From Lachnospiraceae bacterium (GTDB lineage: Bacteria; Bacillota; Clostridia; Lachnospirales; Lachnospiraceae), in contig JAFUZJ010000067.1 in the NCBI GenBank assembly GCA_017476665.1, positions 1-61,946 on the forward strand: a stretch of DNA of 61,946 nucleotides, written 5' to 3'. The notes below the pieces were generated by a model that was given only the letters and a program-made list of their open reading frames with translations, was not told the DNA's origin and ran no database searches. Numbering within the stretch: the first letter of the stretch is position 1; each line of letters starts with the position of its first letter. Both the position numbers and the translations under genes were made by a program. Positions 1-8,444 of this stretch are shown here, one piece after another.

Positions 1-31
1 ATCCTGAGCCAGGATCAAACTCTCATGTTAA
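1..31 (-). rRNA. rrs: 16S rRNA, 5' end only (partial)
   Basis: The reverse complement of the first bases reads GAGTTTGATCCTGGCTCAG, the universal 16S 5' segment (primer 27F site). The gene is on the minus strand and runs off the left edge of the window, so only about the first 30 nt are present. The exact mature 5' end near position 31 is estimated by analogy with other Firmicutes. It is preceded by a leader of about 200 nt and a strong promoter at 245-273. Confidence 0.95.
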
Positions 32-244
32 ATGATTGTTTTTCCTCGCCAGTGTTATCTGGCTTTCCGGATTTGATTCCGCCCTTTCCTTTCGGTTCAG
101 GCTTCCTCAATCTTGGTTCGTTGTTCTCTGAATTTTCTTTTCGCTCTGACCCTCAGAGGGGGATCAGAACGTTTGGAATTTTCAGGGTTGCATTGCTGTT
201 TATTTGTCAAGGTTCTTGTTGTCGTTTTGAGCGACAGCTTTAGT

Positions 245-273
245 ATAATATCATATGCATTTTGCGTTGTCAA
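245..273 (-). promoter_or_regulatory. rRNA operon promoter and leader
   Basis: On the minus strand a perfect -35 (TTGACA, 268-273) and a -10 (TATTAT, 245-250) are separated by exactly 17 bases. An A/T-rich tract at about 274-310 lies just upstream and looks like an UP element. Transcription would start near 238, giving a leader of roughly 200 nt (32-238) before 16S. I see no gene in this leader, and only this one promoter, not a tandem pair. Confidence 0.8.
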
Positions 274-321
274 TAGCATTTTAAAAATATTTTTAAGATT
301 TTTTTCTCATTCCATCATGTC

Positions 322-1518
322 TTATTTCAATTGGATCGTATCAATGGAAGTCGCCGTCACCATGGTGTATCTGTAGGTTCCGTTCGTCGGAATCAACAGC
401 TCCGCGGGTTTTGAAAACATTCCGTTAAATTTCTCTGTACCGCCGTAGGTTATGATCCTGCATTCGCTTTCATTATAAATTACAAAATCTTTTTCCTCAA
501 AGAAAATGTCTGTATAATCCAGGTCAAAATAATAGGTGGTGACTTTTTTGCCATCCGTATTATAGATTTCCAATTTATAGGTATGTTCCGCATCATCCGA
601 CCCGAAGATCAGGCCCACGTATTTTTCCCCATAAAAAACAGCCTGAATTTCCTTGTCAAATATGTGTCCGGCGCCGTCCACCGGGGTCTGATTTCCCTTG
701 AATACAGTCAGACGATTATCTCCCACCGCAAAGGCTGTTTCATCATCCGCAAAATAAATCTCGGGAATCAGCAGATCGGAATAGGAGTACGCGCTGACGA
801 TCAGGTCGCTCATATTCTCGCCCACCGGTCCCAGATTATAAAAGACCACATTGTTCTTCATCTCGCCTGCATCCAGATACACATAGCTTACGGCAAGAAG
901 AATCCCGTTCGGAGACAGGCTGACATCCACCGGATATCCCGTCTCCTGCATATGTACCTGACCGGTAAAGCGCATCTTGCCGTCCGTGTCATAGGTATTG
1001 ATCCATATGACGTCACTGTCAGACAACACAGCCGTCACATCTCCGTTTGCAGACACGGCAACATCACGGATCGGCATGTTGGTCGTGATCGTTCCCAACG
1101 GCTTCTCCGTGTTCTGCACGTAAATCTCTCTTCCGTTATAACTGGCAATAGCCGCCACATTCTTATTGATGGCAAGCTTAATATCCTGAATCTGATAGGT
1201 CTGGTTCCAGTTTACAATTCCCTTTGCCGTGGTGCAGTGCGCGCCATCCTTACTATAAGTAAGAATACAATTCTGCAGTCTCACATCTATCGTTCCCGAC
1301 GTCAGATCCAGCGGAATACTGGAAACCACGTCATACCCGGTGTAAAGATGTCTGTTGTATTGCAAGATCACAATTCCGATCACCGCCAGAACCACAACCA
1401 CAATCAATAGGATCCGGTATACATTTTGTAACTTGTGGCGCATGATCTTGTCCTTGTAATTCAGACGTTCCTGATCCCTCTTTTGTTTTTCCTTCATATA
1501 GCTTCTGATTTCTGTCAT
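322..1518 (-). CDS. DUF5711 family membrane-anchored protein
   Basis: This 398-residue protein has a short charged cytoplasmic N-terminus (about residues 1-33), one transmembrane helix (about 34-54, a Leu/Ile/Val run) and a large extracytoplasmic part. The soluble part is made of repeating short beta-strand blocks in the style of a WD/YVTN propeller, for example IAINKNVAAIASYNGREIYV. The overall pattern matches the clostridial family DUF5711, whose function is unknown. It starts 15 nt after the LysM gene stop, so the two are probably co-transcribed and both probably act at the cell envelope. The gene ends just upstream of the rRNA promoter. Function cannot be inferred beyond a membrane-tethered propeller-like protein. 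Confidence 0.75.
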   Translation of the reverse strand: MTEIRSYMKEKQKRDQERLNYKDKIMRHKLQNVYRILLIVVVVLAVIGIVILQYNRHLYTGYDVVSSIPLDLTSGTIDVRLQNCILTYSKDGAHCTTAKGIVNWNQTYQIQDIKLAINKNVAAIASYNGREIYVQNTEKPLGTITTNMPIRDVAVSANGDVTAVLSDSDVIWINTYDTDGKMRFTGQVHMQETGYPVDVSLSPNGILLAVSYVYLDAGEMKNNVVFYNLGPVGENMSDLIVSAYSYSDLLIPEIYFADDETAFAVGDNRLTVFKGNQTPVDGAGHIFDKEIQAVFYGEKYVGLIFGSDDAEHTYKLEIYNTDGKKVTTYYFDLDYTDIFFEEKDFVIYNESECRIITYGGTEKFNGMFSKPAELLIPTNGTYRYTMVTATSIDTIQLK

Positions 1519-1533
1519 AAATTACCTCGTACT

Positions 1534-2694
1534 TTACCGAGGCAGCATAAGCACCTGCCCCTGCTTTATATTATTAGGATCCGTAATTTTATTTCTTTCA
1601 CAGATATCCTGCACTCTGGTATCCGTTCCGTATTGTCTTTTGCTGATTGCGATCAGGGTATCCCCCGGTTGGATCACATAGGCTACTGCTTCCGAGACAG
1701 CCGCTTCCGCAGCCTGGGACTGGGTTGCCTGGGTTTCCGCCTCCTGCGAAGCTGCTTCCTGGGACTCCGCCTCCTGCGAAGCCGCCTCCTGGGACTCTGC
1801 TTCCTGCGAAGCTGCATCCTGGGACTCGGTCTCCTGGGAAACCGCCTCCTGAGACTCTGCCTCCTGCGCTTTGCTGTCCGCCCCGTCTGTCTGGTTTTCC
1901 GCCTGCAGCGCCTCATCCAGCTTGTCCTCTATGACGAGTTTATCCTTTGGCTCGGATTTCTGCAACTCCTCCGGATCGGACACGGACGCATTCACTGCCA
2001 GCAGACTGCCCTGTTCCTGCGCCGTTCCCGTTTCCTCCTTGAAGGTTGCGATCCCAAACAGGCATAAAAGCGCAAAAACAGCCACGGCCGCCAGACGCAT
2101 TCTCTGCAAATTCTGCGACGTGGGCAATTTCAGTATTTTCCGATCCGCGTCTGCCGTATAGGAAACATTTTTCTCTGTGGCTTCCGCCGCGGCACGCCGT
2201 TCCTCCTGACGCTGCTTTACTTTCTCATATTTTTCCTGATCCACATACTCCGGTGGAATTTCTTCGCGCACATCCAGCATATACGCAAGCATGGCATCAT
2301 TTTTTTCGTAAAACTGCGCGTATCCCGCAACATATCTGCAGATATCCCGATCACATATGTAAAAGCCCTCTATCATCTCACCGTTCAGCAGACGATATCC
2401 GGCAAAGGTTGTCTCCGGAAAATATTTTCTTCGAAAGCGCTCAATCTCCTGCATTTGTGCCTGGGAAAGATGCCGCACTTCCTTGGGCAGCTGATCCACT
2501 TTGCAAGCGCCGTATATAAAATGGTAGTCAATCCCGTTTTCCAGTTCATGCTTTCCGTACAGCGCCACGGAAATTTCTTTGTTTTCCGCCTGCCTGTTCA
2601 GCTGCTTTATGTAAGAAACCACATAATCCTCTACATAGACCTTGCAGGTCTTGTCCACTTCTCCGATCTGCGTAATATTTTTTGGTAATTCCAT
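1534..2694 (-). CDS. LysM-domain protein with a low-complexity Ser-Gln-Glu-Ala linker
   Basis: I chose the start at 2694 (MELPKNITQ) because GGAGGT lies 6 nt upstream; an in-frame ATG further out has no such site. The 386-residue product has an N-terminal globular domain (about 1-160) of unknown type with a charged linker, a hydrophobic segment (about 200-218, LAAVAVFALLCLFGIATF) that would be a membrane anchor, a repetitive S/Q/E/A-rich stretch, and a C-terminal LysM domain (last about 47 residues, with YVIQPGDTLIAISKRQYG). LysM binds peptidoglycan glycan chains, so the C-terminus should face the wall. It forms a two-gene unit with the DUF5711 gene. The N-terminal domain vaguely resembles an MPN/JAB fold, but I see no JAMM metal motif. 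Confidence 0.75.
   Translation of the reverse strand: MELPKNITQIGEVDKTCKVYVEDYVVSYIKQLNRQAENKEISVALYGKHELENGIDYHFIYGACKVDQLPKEVRHLSQAQMQEIERFRRKYFPETTFAGYRLLNGEMIEGFYICDRDICRYVAGYAQFYEKNDAMLAYMLDVREEIPPEYVDQEKYEKVKQRQEERRAAAEATEKNVSYTADADRKILKLPTSQNLQRMRLAAVAVFALLCLFGIATFKEETGTAQEQGSLLAVNASVSDPEELQKSEPKDKLVIEDKLDEALQAENQTDGADSKAQEAESQEAVSQETESQDAASQEAESQEAASQEAESQEAASQEAETQATQSQAAEAAVSEAVAYVIQPGDTLIAISKRQYGTDTRVQDICERNKITDPNNIKQGQVLMLPR
1741..1860 (-). repeat. 30-bp tandem repeat in the LysM protein gene
   Basis: Four adjacent 30-bp units (starting at 1741, 1771, 1801 and 1831) differ at only a few positions. They encode the S-Q-E-A/T/S pattern between the membrane segment and the LysM domain. 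Such in-frame repeats usually form an extended wall-spanning spacer and can change in number by slippage or recombination. Confidence 0.85.
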
Positions 2695-2799
2695 ACAAAC
2701 ACCTCCCATGTCTAAGCACCGATTTTGCTTCATCATAGCATTGATATGAGAGGTATTTTATCGTATTTTGTCACGGTATTCAGAAAATTTCTCGACAAA

Positions 2800-3846
2800 C
2801 TATTCGAAACGATAGACCGTTACGGAATCATAGTCCCTGCCCTCGCCGAACACGCAGGAGGGAAAATTCTCATGGTGAATGCTGTCGGGATAATACTGCG
2901 TCTCCAGGCAGAAACCATATCGTTTGTTGTAAACCACGCCATCCTTACCGGCCTGCTCCCCGATAAAGTTTCCGGCATAAAACTGTACCCCGGGCAACGT
3001 GGTGTACACTTTCATCACTCTGCCGCTCACCGGCGCCTTCGCCGTGGCAATATGCTGCAGAGTCCCATCCGCGCCTGTGATCACAAAATTGTGGTCATAC
3101 CCGCCGGTCAGCTTCAGCTGTTCCATGTCTGCGTTGATCTCTTTCCCCATCGGCTTCTCTGTCGTAAAATCCATAGGGGTTCCTTTTACCGGAGCGATCT
3201 CACCGGTAGGAATCGCTCCCGCCACCACCGGCGTATAATGATCCGCCTTCAGCCAGAGCGTGTGATCCGCGATTTTGCCGAACCCATGCCCCTCCAGATT
3301 AAAGTAACTGTGATTGGTGGGATTGAACAGCGTCCGCTTGTCACTGCTGCCGTGATAGTGCAGCGTCAGACCGTTTTCCTCATCCAGCGTATAGGTGATC
3401 TGCATCTTCTTGTTGCCGGGAAATCCCATATTTCCATCCGTGTCTTCCAGAGAAAAGCATACGCCGTCTTTGACAATCTCGGCGTTCCAGAGGCAATTCT
3501 GGTAACCCTTTTTATAATCACTGTGCAGGTTGTTGGCATTATCATTCTGCGCCAGCTGATACTCCACGCCATCCAATACAAACGCCGCGCCGCCGATCCG
3601 GTTCGCATGGGGGCCCACCACAGCGCCGAACACACTGCCGTTGTCATTGTATGCATCCCCATTGTCAAAGCCCAGCACCACATCCGCGATCTCCCCGTTA
3701 GGCGCGGGTACTTTCAGCATGGCAAGGATCGCCCCCAGATTGATCACAGCCGCCTCCATCCCCTTGCTGTTTTTCAGATTGTAAAGAATGATATCGTCGC
3801 CCGCCGATGTTTTCCCAAAGGGGCGCGTTTCTACGGTAATTGACAT
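2800..3846 (-). CDS. galM: Galactose mutarotase (aldose 1-epimerase)
   Basis: The enzyme interconverts alpha and beta anomers of galactose and glucose in the cytoplasm, feeding the Leloir pathway. The start at 3846 (MSITVETRPFG) has GAGGTGA a few bases upstream. The 348-residue length fits the family. Expected residues are visible: Arg in HANRIGGA (about 83), His in NNLHSD (about 108), His in NPTNHSYFNLEGHG (about 179) and the catalytic-base Glu in FCLETQYYPDS near the C-terminus. It follows recR by 32 nt in the same direction. The galactosidase operon at 17-24 kb supplies galactose that would use this enzyme. Confidence 0.92.
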   Translation of the reverse strand: MSITVETRPFGKTSAGDDIILYNLKNSKGMEAAVINLGAILAMLKVPAPNGEIADVVLGFDNGDAYNDNGSVFGAVVGPHANRIGGAAFVLDGVEYQLAQNDNANNLHSDYKKGYQNCLWNAEIVKDGVCFSLEDTDGNMGFPGNKKMQITYTLDEENGLTLHYHGSSDKRTLFNPTNHSYFNLEGHGFGKIADHTLWLKADHYTPVVAGAIPTGEIAPVKGTPMDFTTEKPMGKEINADMEQLKLTGGYDHNFVITGADGTLQHIATAKAPVSGRVMKVYTTLPGVQFYAGNFIGEQAGKDGVVYNKRYGFCLETQYYPDSIHHENFPSCVFGEGRDYDSVTVYRFE

Positions 3847-3878
3847 ATATGTCACCTCGTTTTCTGTTGATTTCCACA

Positions 3879-4475
3879 CTACAGCTCAATTCTGCCTTCC
3901 AATGCGCGCAGCAGCGTCACTTCGTCAATGTATTCCAAGTCTCCGCCTACCGGCACGCCGCTGGCGATGCGGGTCACTTTGATCCCCGTGGGTTTGATCA
4001 GTTTGCTGATGTACATAGCCGTGGTCTCGCCTTCCAGACTGGAATTGGTAGCAATGATCACTTCCTCCACATCTCCTCTGAGGCGTTCCATCAGCTCTTT
4101 AAGCTTGATATCATTAGGTCCGATCCCCAGCATCGGTGAGATCGCGCCGTGAAGCACATGATAAACGCCCTCATACTTGCCGGTTTTCTCGTAAGCCGCC
4201 AGATCACGGGTATTCTCCACCACCATGATCAGCTTATGATCTCGCTTTTCATTGGCACACACCGGGCAGATCTCCCTGTCTGTCAGGGTATAGCATTCCT
4301 TGCAGTAACGCACATTTGCCTTGGCTTCCATCATCACATTCGCCAGACGGTTCACTTTGTCCGCCGGCATATTGATCAGGTGAAAAGCCAGTCTCTGCGC
4401 GGATTTGCTGCCGATGCCCGGCAGCGCGGCAAGCTCCTCTATTAACTTGTTGATATGTCCGCTGTAAAGATCCAT
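3879..4475 (-). CDS. recR: Recombination mediator RecR
   Basis: RecR works with RecO/RecF to load RecA on SSB-coated gaps. The 198-residue protein shows the helix-hairpin-helix near the start ([19 protein letters not shown]), a four-Cys zinc site (Cys 58, 61, 70, 73), and a Toprim domain (about 80-175) with [11 protein letters not shown] and the GGDLEYIDE region near the end. The start codon overlaps the ybaB stop (TAATG), a classic translational coupling. The dnaX-ybaB-recR order is conserved across Firmicutes. Confidence 0.97.
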   Translation of the reverse strand: MDLYSGHINKLIEELAALPGIGSKSAQRLAFHLINMPADKVNRLANVMMEAKANVRYCKECYTLTDREICPVCANEKRDHKLIMVVENTRDLAAYEKTGKYEGVYHVLHGAISPMLGIGPNDIKLKELMERLRGDVEEVIIATNSSLEGETTAMYISKLIKPTGIKVTRIASGVPVGGDLEYIDEVTLLRALEGRIEL

Positions 4476-4828
4476 TAGAACGGAAGACCTCCCAGACCGC
4501 CAAATCCGCCGGTCAGCGCACTCATCATCATCGCATTCTCGTCATCCGCCTGCTTGATGGCCTCATTGGCCGCTGCCATGATCGCATCCTGCAACGTTTC
4601 GATATCCTCAGGGTCCACGATCTCCTCCGCCAGCTTGATACTCACAATGTTTTTCTTGCCGGTCACGGTCACTTCCACAGCACCGCCGCCCGCCGTCGCG
4701 GTAAACTCCTTGGTCTCAAAATCCTTTTGCTGCTCCTCCATCTGGCGCTGCATTCTCTGCGCCTGCTTCATCAGATTGTTCATGTTGCCGGGCATTCCGC
4801 CTCCCGGAAATCCTCCACGTTTTGCCAT
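4475..4828 (-). CDS. ybaB: YbaB/EbfC family nucleoid-associated protein
   Basis: This 117-residue DNA-binding dimer has the typical layout: a Gly/Met-rich N-terminus ([27 protein letters not shown]), a long helix, a small sheet ([16 protein letters not shown]), and a second helix followed by a Gly-rich tail ([11 protein letters not shown]). It lies between dnaX (48 nt gap) and recR (1 nt overlap), the standard neighbourhood. Its role in nucleoid organisation or repair is known only in outline from homologs. Confidence 0.95.
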   Translation of the reverse strand: MAKRGGFPGGGMPGNMNNLMKQAQRMQRQMEEQQKDFETKEFTATAGGGAVEVTVTGKKNIVSIKLAEEIVDPEDIETLQDAIMAAANEAIKQADDENAMMMSALTGGFGGLGGLPF

Positions 4829-4876
4829 TGTAATCCTTCCTCCACTCTTATACTTTATGATACTTTTGGGGATTTT

Positions 4877-6487
4877 TCAACTGTCTTCCTCCTCAACTTC
4901 CATATGGATGACCTGAGAAAGATCCACATAATGGTCTTCAAAATCTCTTTCCCCATTCACCGTCTGAATCGTCACCGCCACTTCCTTGCCGGAGAAATCC
5001 GCCAGCATCCGCTCCAACAGTTCCTTGTTCGCTTCGTTCTGATTAAAATAATCCGCGGCAAGCCCGTCCTCCAAAACCACCTGCAGACTGTCATCCGCTC
5101 CCAGACTAAGGCGTGCACTCTTCAAATAAGTGCGCATGGGATTATCGGCGTTTCCGATGATGGAAGCCCACTTAGCAACGATTGCCCTGATGTCATCCGG
5201 AATTGCCTTGGGAAGCTGCGGGCGGGAATATCCTCCGCCGACGCCGTTTCCGCCGCCAGGACTGCTGCCATCCGAGGCACCATACGCCCCCATACCCGGA
5301 GCGCCCATGCCGGCTGCCCCTTGCACAAAAACACCGCTTTCCAGTTTATCTTCCAGCTGACGAATGCGATCCAACAGAGAATCCTTTGTCGCTTCCATAT
5401 CCGGTCTGCAGAGTTTGATCAGCGCAATCTCCACCAAAATCCTCTTCTGGGCGGCATATCGGATCTGCCCGGACAGTTCGGAAAAGATGCGGATATACCG
5501 AACCACTCGATCCATATCCACCATCTGCGCTTCTTCCTTCAGTCTGACCAGATTATCTGAGGACATATCAATCACATCCTCCAGATTGTCTGAGGACTGC
5601 ACCAACATCAGATTGCGCAAATACCAGGTAAAATCCGTAACGAACTGTGTCAACTCACGCCCCTGCATCACGATTTCTTCCAACAGTTCCACGCAGCCTG
5701 TCACATTTCGATCCAGCACATGCCGGAGCAGCCTGCTGAACACTTCCGTATCCACTGCTCCCAGCACATCCAGGGTCTTATCATAGGTCAGTTCCTGCCC
5801 TAAATTAAAGGCAATGCACTGATCCAATAAACTCAGGGCATCACGCATAGAGCCGTCCGCCGTCTTCGCAATATAGCGGAGAGCCTTCTCCTCCACCTGC
5901 ACCTGCTCCGCTGCGATCAGCTCCTGCATGCGTCCCACGATCGTATCAATTGAAATTCTTTTAAAATCATATCTCTGGCATCGGGACAAAATGGTGATCG
6001 GCAACTTATGCACTTCCGTAGTTGCCAGAATAAAAATCACATACGAGGGCGGCTCCTCCAGCGTTTTTAACAGTGCGTTAAATGCGCCGATGGAGAGCAT
6101 ATGCACCTCGTCTATGATGTAAACCTTATATTTTCCCTCTGCAGGCGAATAGGACACCTCATCCACGATCTCACGGATATTGTCCACACCGTTGTTGGAC
6201 GCCGCATCAATCTCGATCACATTCATGCTGGCGCCGGAAGCAATCGCCTTACAGGTACGGCACTCTCCGCAGGGTCCGTCATCTGTAGGGTTCTCACAGT
6301 TCACGGTCTTCGCCAGGATCTTTGCCACCGTTGTTTTACCCGTGCCTCTCGTCCCGGTGAACAGGTACGCATGACCGATGCGGTTCGCCTTAATCTGGTT
6401 ACGCAGCGTGGTCACAATATGATCCTGTCCCTTCACATCCGCAAAGGAATCCGGACGAAATTTACGGTATAATGCTGTGTATGACAT
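4877..6487 (-). CDS. dnaX: DNA polymerase III subunit gamma/tau
   Basis: This is the clamp-loader ATPase subunit. The 536-residue protein shows the N-terminal YRKFRPDSFADVKGQ signature, Walker A (GTRGTGKTT, about 45-53), the four-Cys zinc module (Cys 64, 73, 76, 79), Walker B DEVHML (about 125), and sensor 1 in ILATTEVHKLP. A Gly-rich linker (about residues 385-415) separates the AAA+ core from a small C-terminal domain. I saw no slippery A6G-type frameshift site, so a separate gamma form is not predicted. It is followed by ybaB and recR. Confidence 0.97.
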   Translation of the reverse strand: MSYTALYRKFRPDSFADVKGQDHIVTTLRNQIKANRIGHAYLFTGTRGTGKTTVAKILAKTVNCENPTDDGPCGECRTCKAIASGASMNVIEIDAASNNGVDNIREIVDEVSYSPAEGKYKVYIIDEVHMLSIGAFNALLKTLEEPPSYVIFILATTEVHKLPITILSRCQRYDFKRISIDTIVGRMQELIAAEQVQVEEKALRYIAKTADGSMRDALSLLDQCIAFNLGQELTYDKTLDVLGAVDTEVFSRLLRHVLDRNVTGCVELLEEIVMQGRELTQFVTDFTWYLRNLMLVQSSDNLEDVIDMSSDNLVRLKEEAQMVDMDRVVRYIRIFSELSGQIRYAAQKRILVEIALIKLCRPDMEATKDSLLDRIRQLEDKLESGVFVQGAAGMGAPGMGAYGASDGSSPGGGNGVGGGYSRPQLPKAIPDDIRAIVAKWASIIGNADNPMRTYLKSARLSLGADDSLQVVLEDGLAADYFNQNEANKELLERMLADFSGKEVAVTIQTVNGERDFEDHYVDLSQVIHMEVEEEDS

Positions 6488-6505
6488 AAGTTTCCGTTCC
6501 TCTTT

Positions 6506-6925
6506 TTATAACTTTTGTTTTTGCAATCTGTTCTCTATCAAAATCACGTTTGCTTCCTGTACTTTGACGTCACGCAAAAATTTCGGCGCATTAAATTTAA
6601 TTTTAGCCTTTTTCTTGATCCCCCTAAATTCTATATACACTGATAGCATCTTGAACACTAATGTTCGTTTCACTTTGATCTTAATCACATCCATTAGACT
6701 GACACTAAAGTCGTTTGCGCCCGTGATGTCAACCAAATGTCCCACGATCCTATCTCTATCCGTTATGACAAAATATCCCGGGAATGTTCCGCTGGAAATA
6801 AAGGTTCCCGCATTTTTATAAATGCAATAAATGGACGCAATCGCATTTTCTCCGGGCTGCAATACCGTTTCAAGCCATTTTGTCATATTTTCATCGTTAA
6901 AGGATTCAAAAAAGCCGCTCCCCAC
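6506..6925 (-). CDS. Hypothetical protein, possible bacterial PH-like domain
   Basis: I do not recognise this 139-residue protein with certainty. It starts at a GTG (MGSGFFESFND) close after pfkA. The middle part has alternating beta-strands of the kind seen in short bacterial PH/GRAM-like proteins: YFVITDRDRIVGHLVD, then FSVSLMDVIKIKVKR, then VYIEFRGIKKKAKIKF. A basic amphipathic C-terminus follows. No signal peptide or membrane segment is seen. It is visibly more A/T-rich than pfkA and dnaX on either side. It sits 18 nt from each neighbour, so it should be co-transcribed. An ATG 13 codons downstream (MTKWLETV) is an alternative start. Confidence 0.6.
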   Translation of the reverse strand: MGSGFFESFNDENMTKWLETVLQPGENAIASIYCIYKNAGTFISSGTFPGYFVITDRDRIVGHLVDITGANDFSVSLMDVIKIKVKRTLVFKMLSVYIEFRGIKKKAKIKFNAPKFLRDVKVQEANVILIENRLQKQKL

Positions 6926-6943
6926 CTATCCTGACCCCCTTTC

Positions 6944-8017
6944 TTAATCTCCGAAAGAGATGCCAAGCAATTTTGCCTCCTGCACAATAGTTGCGTCGGG
7001 AGACAGATATTTGAGTTTTCCTGCCACATCCTCCAAAGGCACTTTCACGATCTCACGATTCTTGTATCCCACCATGAAACCATACTCACCTTTCAGGATC
7101 AGCCTGCCAGCTTCAGCGCCAAGACGGCTTGCAAAAACGCGGTCATACGGGCAGGGACTTCCGCCTCTCTGGGTATGTCCGGGCACGGTCACGCGCACCT
7201 CTCTGCCGGTCTTTTTCTGGATCTCATTCGCAATCTCATAGGATACGGACGGGAAAGTGCGGCTCTCTACCTTTTTCTTGTAATCCTTCTTGGAAAGTTT
7301 CGCGTCTTTCTTGGAAATTGCGCCTTCTGCCACGGCAATGATGGTAAACTTGCTGCCGCTGGCCACACGCTCATCGATCTTTTCGATCACCTTGTCAATA
7401 TCATACGGAATCTCAGGGATCAAAATAATGTCGGCGCCGCTGGCCATACCGGCATTCAGCGTCAGCCAGCCAACCTTATGCCCCATGACTTCCACGATAA
7501 ACACTCTGTTGTGGGAAGCCGCGGTGGTATGAATACAATCGATCGCTTCCGTCGCAATATTCACGGCACTCTGGAAACCGAAGGTCATGTCCGTGCCCCA
7601 CAGGTCATTGTCAATGGTCTTGGGCAGCGTCACAATATTCAGCCCCTTCTCGCGCAGCAGATTCGCCGTCTTATGGGTACCGTTTCCACCCAGGATCACC
7701 AGACAATCCAGTTTCAGCTTATAATAGTTCTGCATCATGGCGTCGACTTTGTCCAGACCGTTCTCATCCGGATCCTGAATGGTCTTAAAAGGAGTACGGG
7801 AAGTGCCCAGGATCGTGCCGCCCTTTGTCAAAATACCGGAGAAATCTTTTCCTGTCAGTATCTGAAAATCGCCGTAGATCAAACCTCTGTAACCATCCAA
7901 AAAGCCGTAAAGCTCTACCTTTTCCTTGCTGTTCAAAAGCGTCTTCGCCACGCCTCTCATCGCTGCATTCAGTGCCTGGCAATCGCCTCCGCTGGTCAAC
8001 ATTCCGATTCTCTTCAT
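6944..8017 (-). CDS. pfkA: 6-phosphofructokinase, mixed Gly/Lys subtype
   Basis: The enzyme phosphorylates fructose 6-phosphate in glycolysis. The 357-residue protein has the family motifs TSGGDCQALNAAMRG (10-22), LGGNGTHKTANLL (110-121), PKTIDND (132-138, catalytic Asp in TID), HNRVFIVEVMGHK and PGHTQRGGSPCPYDR. The phosphoryl-donor markers are mixed: Gly-113 (equivalent to E. coli Gly-104) suggests ATP, while Lys-133 (equivalent to Gly-124) is seen in PPi and group III enzymes. The residue equivalent to E. coli Asp-103 is Asn-112. ATP is the likely donor but this is inference. It has its own promoter and a structured leader, and probably leads the dnaX string. Confidence 0.93.
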   Translation of the reverse strand: MKRIGMLTSGGDCQALNAAMRGVAKTLLNSKEKVELYGFLDGYRGLIYGDFQILTGKDFSGILTKGGTILGTSRTPFKTIQDPDENGLDKVDAMMQNYYKLKLDCLVILGGNGTHKTANLLREKGLNIVTLPKTIDNDLWGTDMTFGFQSAVNIATEAIDCIHTTAASHNRVFIVEVMGHKVGWLTLNAGMASGADIILIPEIPYDIDKVIEKIDERVASGSKFTIIAVAEGAISKKDAKLSKKDYKKKVESRTFPSVSYEIANEIQKKTGREVRVTVPGHTQRGGSPCPYDRVFASRLGAEAGRLILKGEYGFMVGYKNREIVKVPLEDVAGKLKYLSPDATIVQEAKLLGISFGD

Positions 8018-8096
8018 AGTACGGTCCCTCCTTATGTGTTTTCATGTGATTGATGTGTTTCCTGCATTTATGTTTTAATCCCTTATGTCCGCAATG

Positions 8097-8174
8097 TAAG
8101 ATGATGCTTCGCCGGGCCAGACTCGAAAAACGCTTCGCGTTTTCCTCGTTAAGATGATGCTTCGCATCATCTTA
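8097..8174 (-). repeat. Repeated hairpin element in the pfkA leader
   Basis: A 16-base unit (TAAGATGATGCTTCGC as read on the plus strand) occurs twice, at 8097-8112 and 8150-8165. The second copy is directly followed by its inverted arm (8164-8174), forming a perfect 11-bp hairpin with a 3-base loop. Between the copies is another perfect 7-bp hairpin (8127-8133 with 8137-8143), also closed by a TTC loop. Copy one can also pair with the same arm, so alternative folds exist in the leader RNA. Confidence 0.8.
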
Positions 8175-8175
8175 C

Positions 8176-8204
8176 ATTATACCTCAAAATGGGGCGTCAC
8201 ACAA
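8176..8204 (-). promoter_or_regulatory. pfkA promoter
   Basis: On the minus strand -35 TTGTGT (8199-8204) and -10 TATAAT (8176-8181) are spaced 17 bases. Transcription would begin near 8168, inside the hairpin element, giving a leader of about 150 nt before the pfkA start at 8017. Confidence 0.7.
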
Positions 8205-8245
8205 CATGGGAAAACAGAAAGAAACTTTATTGCAAATTTCTGCTT

Positions 8246-8440
8246 TCATCCTAAATAATCCGCCGTGATATCCTGAAACGATCTGGTTCCGTTTATATAG
8301 TCTCGGTACACAAGCACAGGATCCGCATTATGATACATCGCACATATCCCGCAGCTGTCACAGTCACTGATGCATTTGAAACGATTTTCTATATACAAGT
8401 TTCGCTCTTCCTTTGTCGAACTGTTAATATCCGGAATCAT
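8246..8440 (-). CDS. Cys-motif miniprotein, copy 2
   Basis: This 64-residue protein of unknown function contains a CDSCGIC cluster (C-x2-C-x2-C) preceded by another Cys (KCISDCDSC), followed by a conserved YRDYINGTRSFQDITADYLG tail. It is clearly a paralog of the gene just upstream (8445-8669), sharing the KEER/REER helix, the Cys cluster and the tail. The start has AAAGGA 7 nt upstream. The Cys spacing suggests metal or Fe-S binding, but this is inference. It lies between the superoxide reductase and pfkA. Confidence 0.7.
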   Translation of the reverse strand: MIPDINSSTKEERNLYIENRFKCISDCDSCGICAMYHNADPVLVYRDYINGTRSFQDITADYLG

Positions 8441-8444
8441 TGTC

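Noticed and set aside
2725-3843. Open frame of 372 codons opposite galM
   Set aside because: galM motifs are complete on the minus strand and the plus frame has no recognisable features.
4877-6487. Programmed frameshift site in dnaX
   Set aside because: No A-rich slippery run with a nearby stem was seen in the gene.
6488-6943. Search for an SRP RNA gene near dnaX, where some Firmicutes have it
   Set aside because: The conserved GGAAGCAGCC-type core is not present; the interval is coding.
8100-8174. pfkA leader hairpins considered as intrinsic terminators
   Set aside because: None is followed by a T-run on the minus strand, and they lie downstream of the pfkA promoter.
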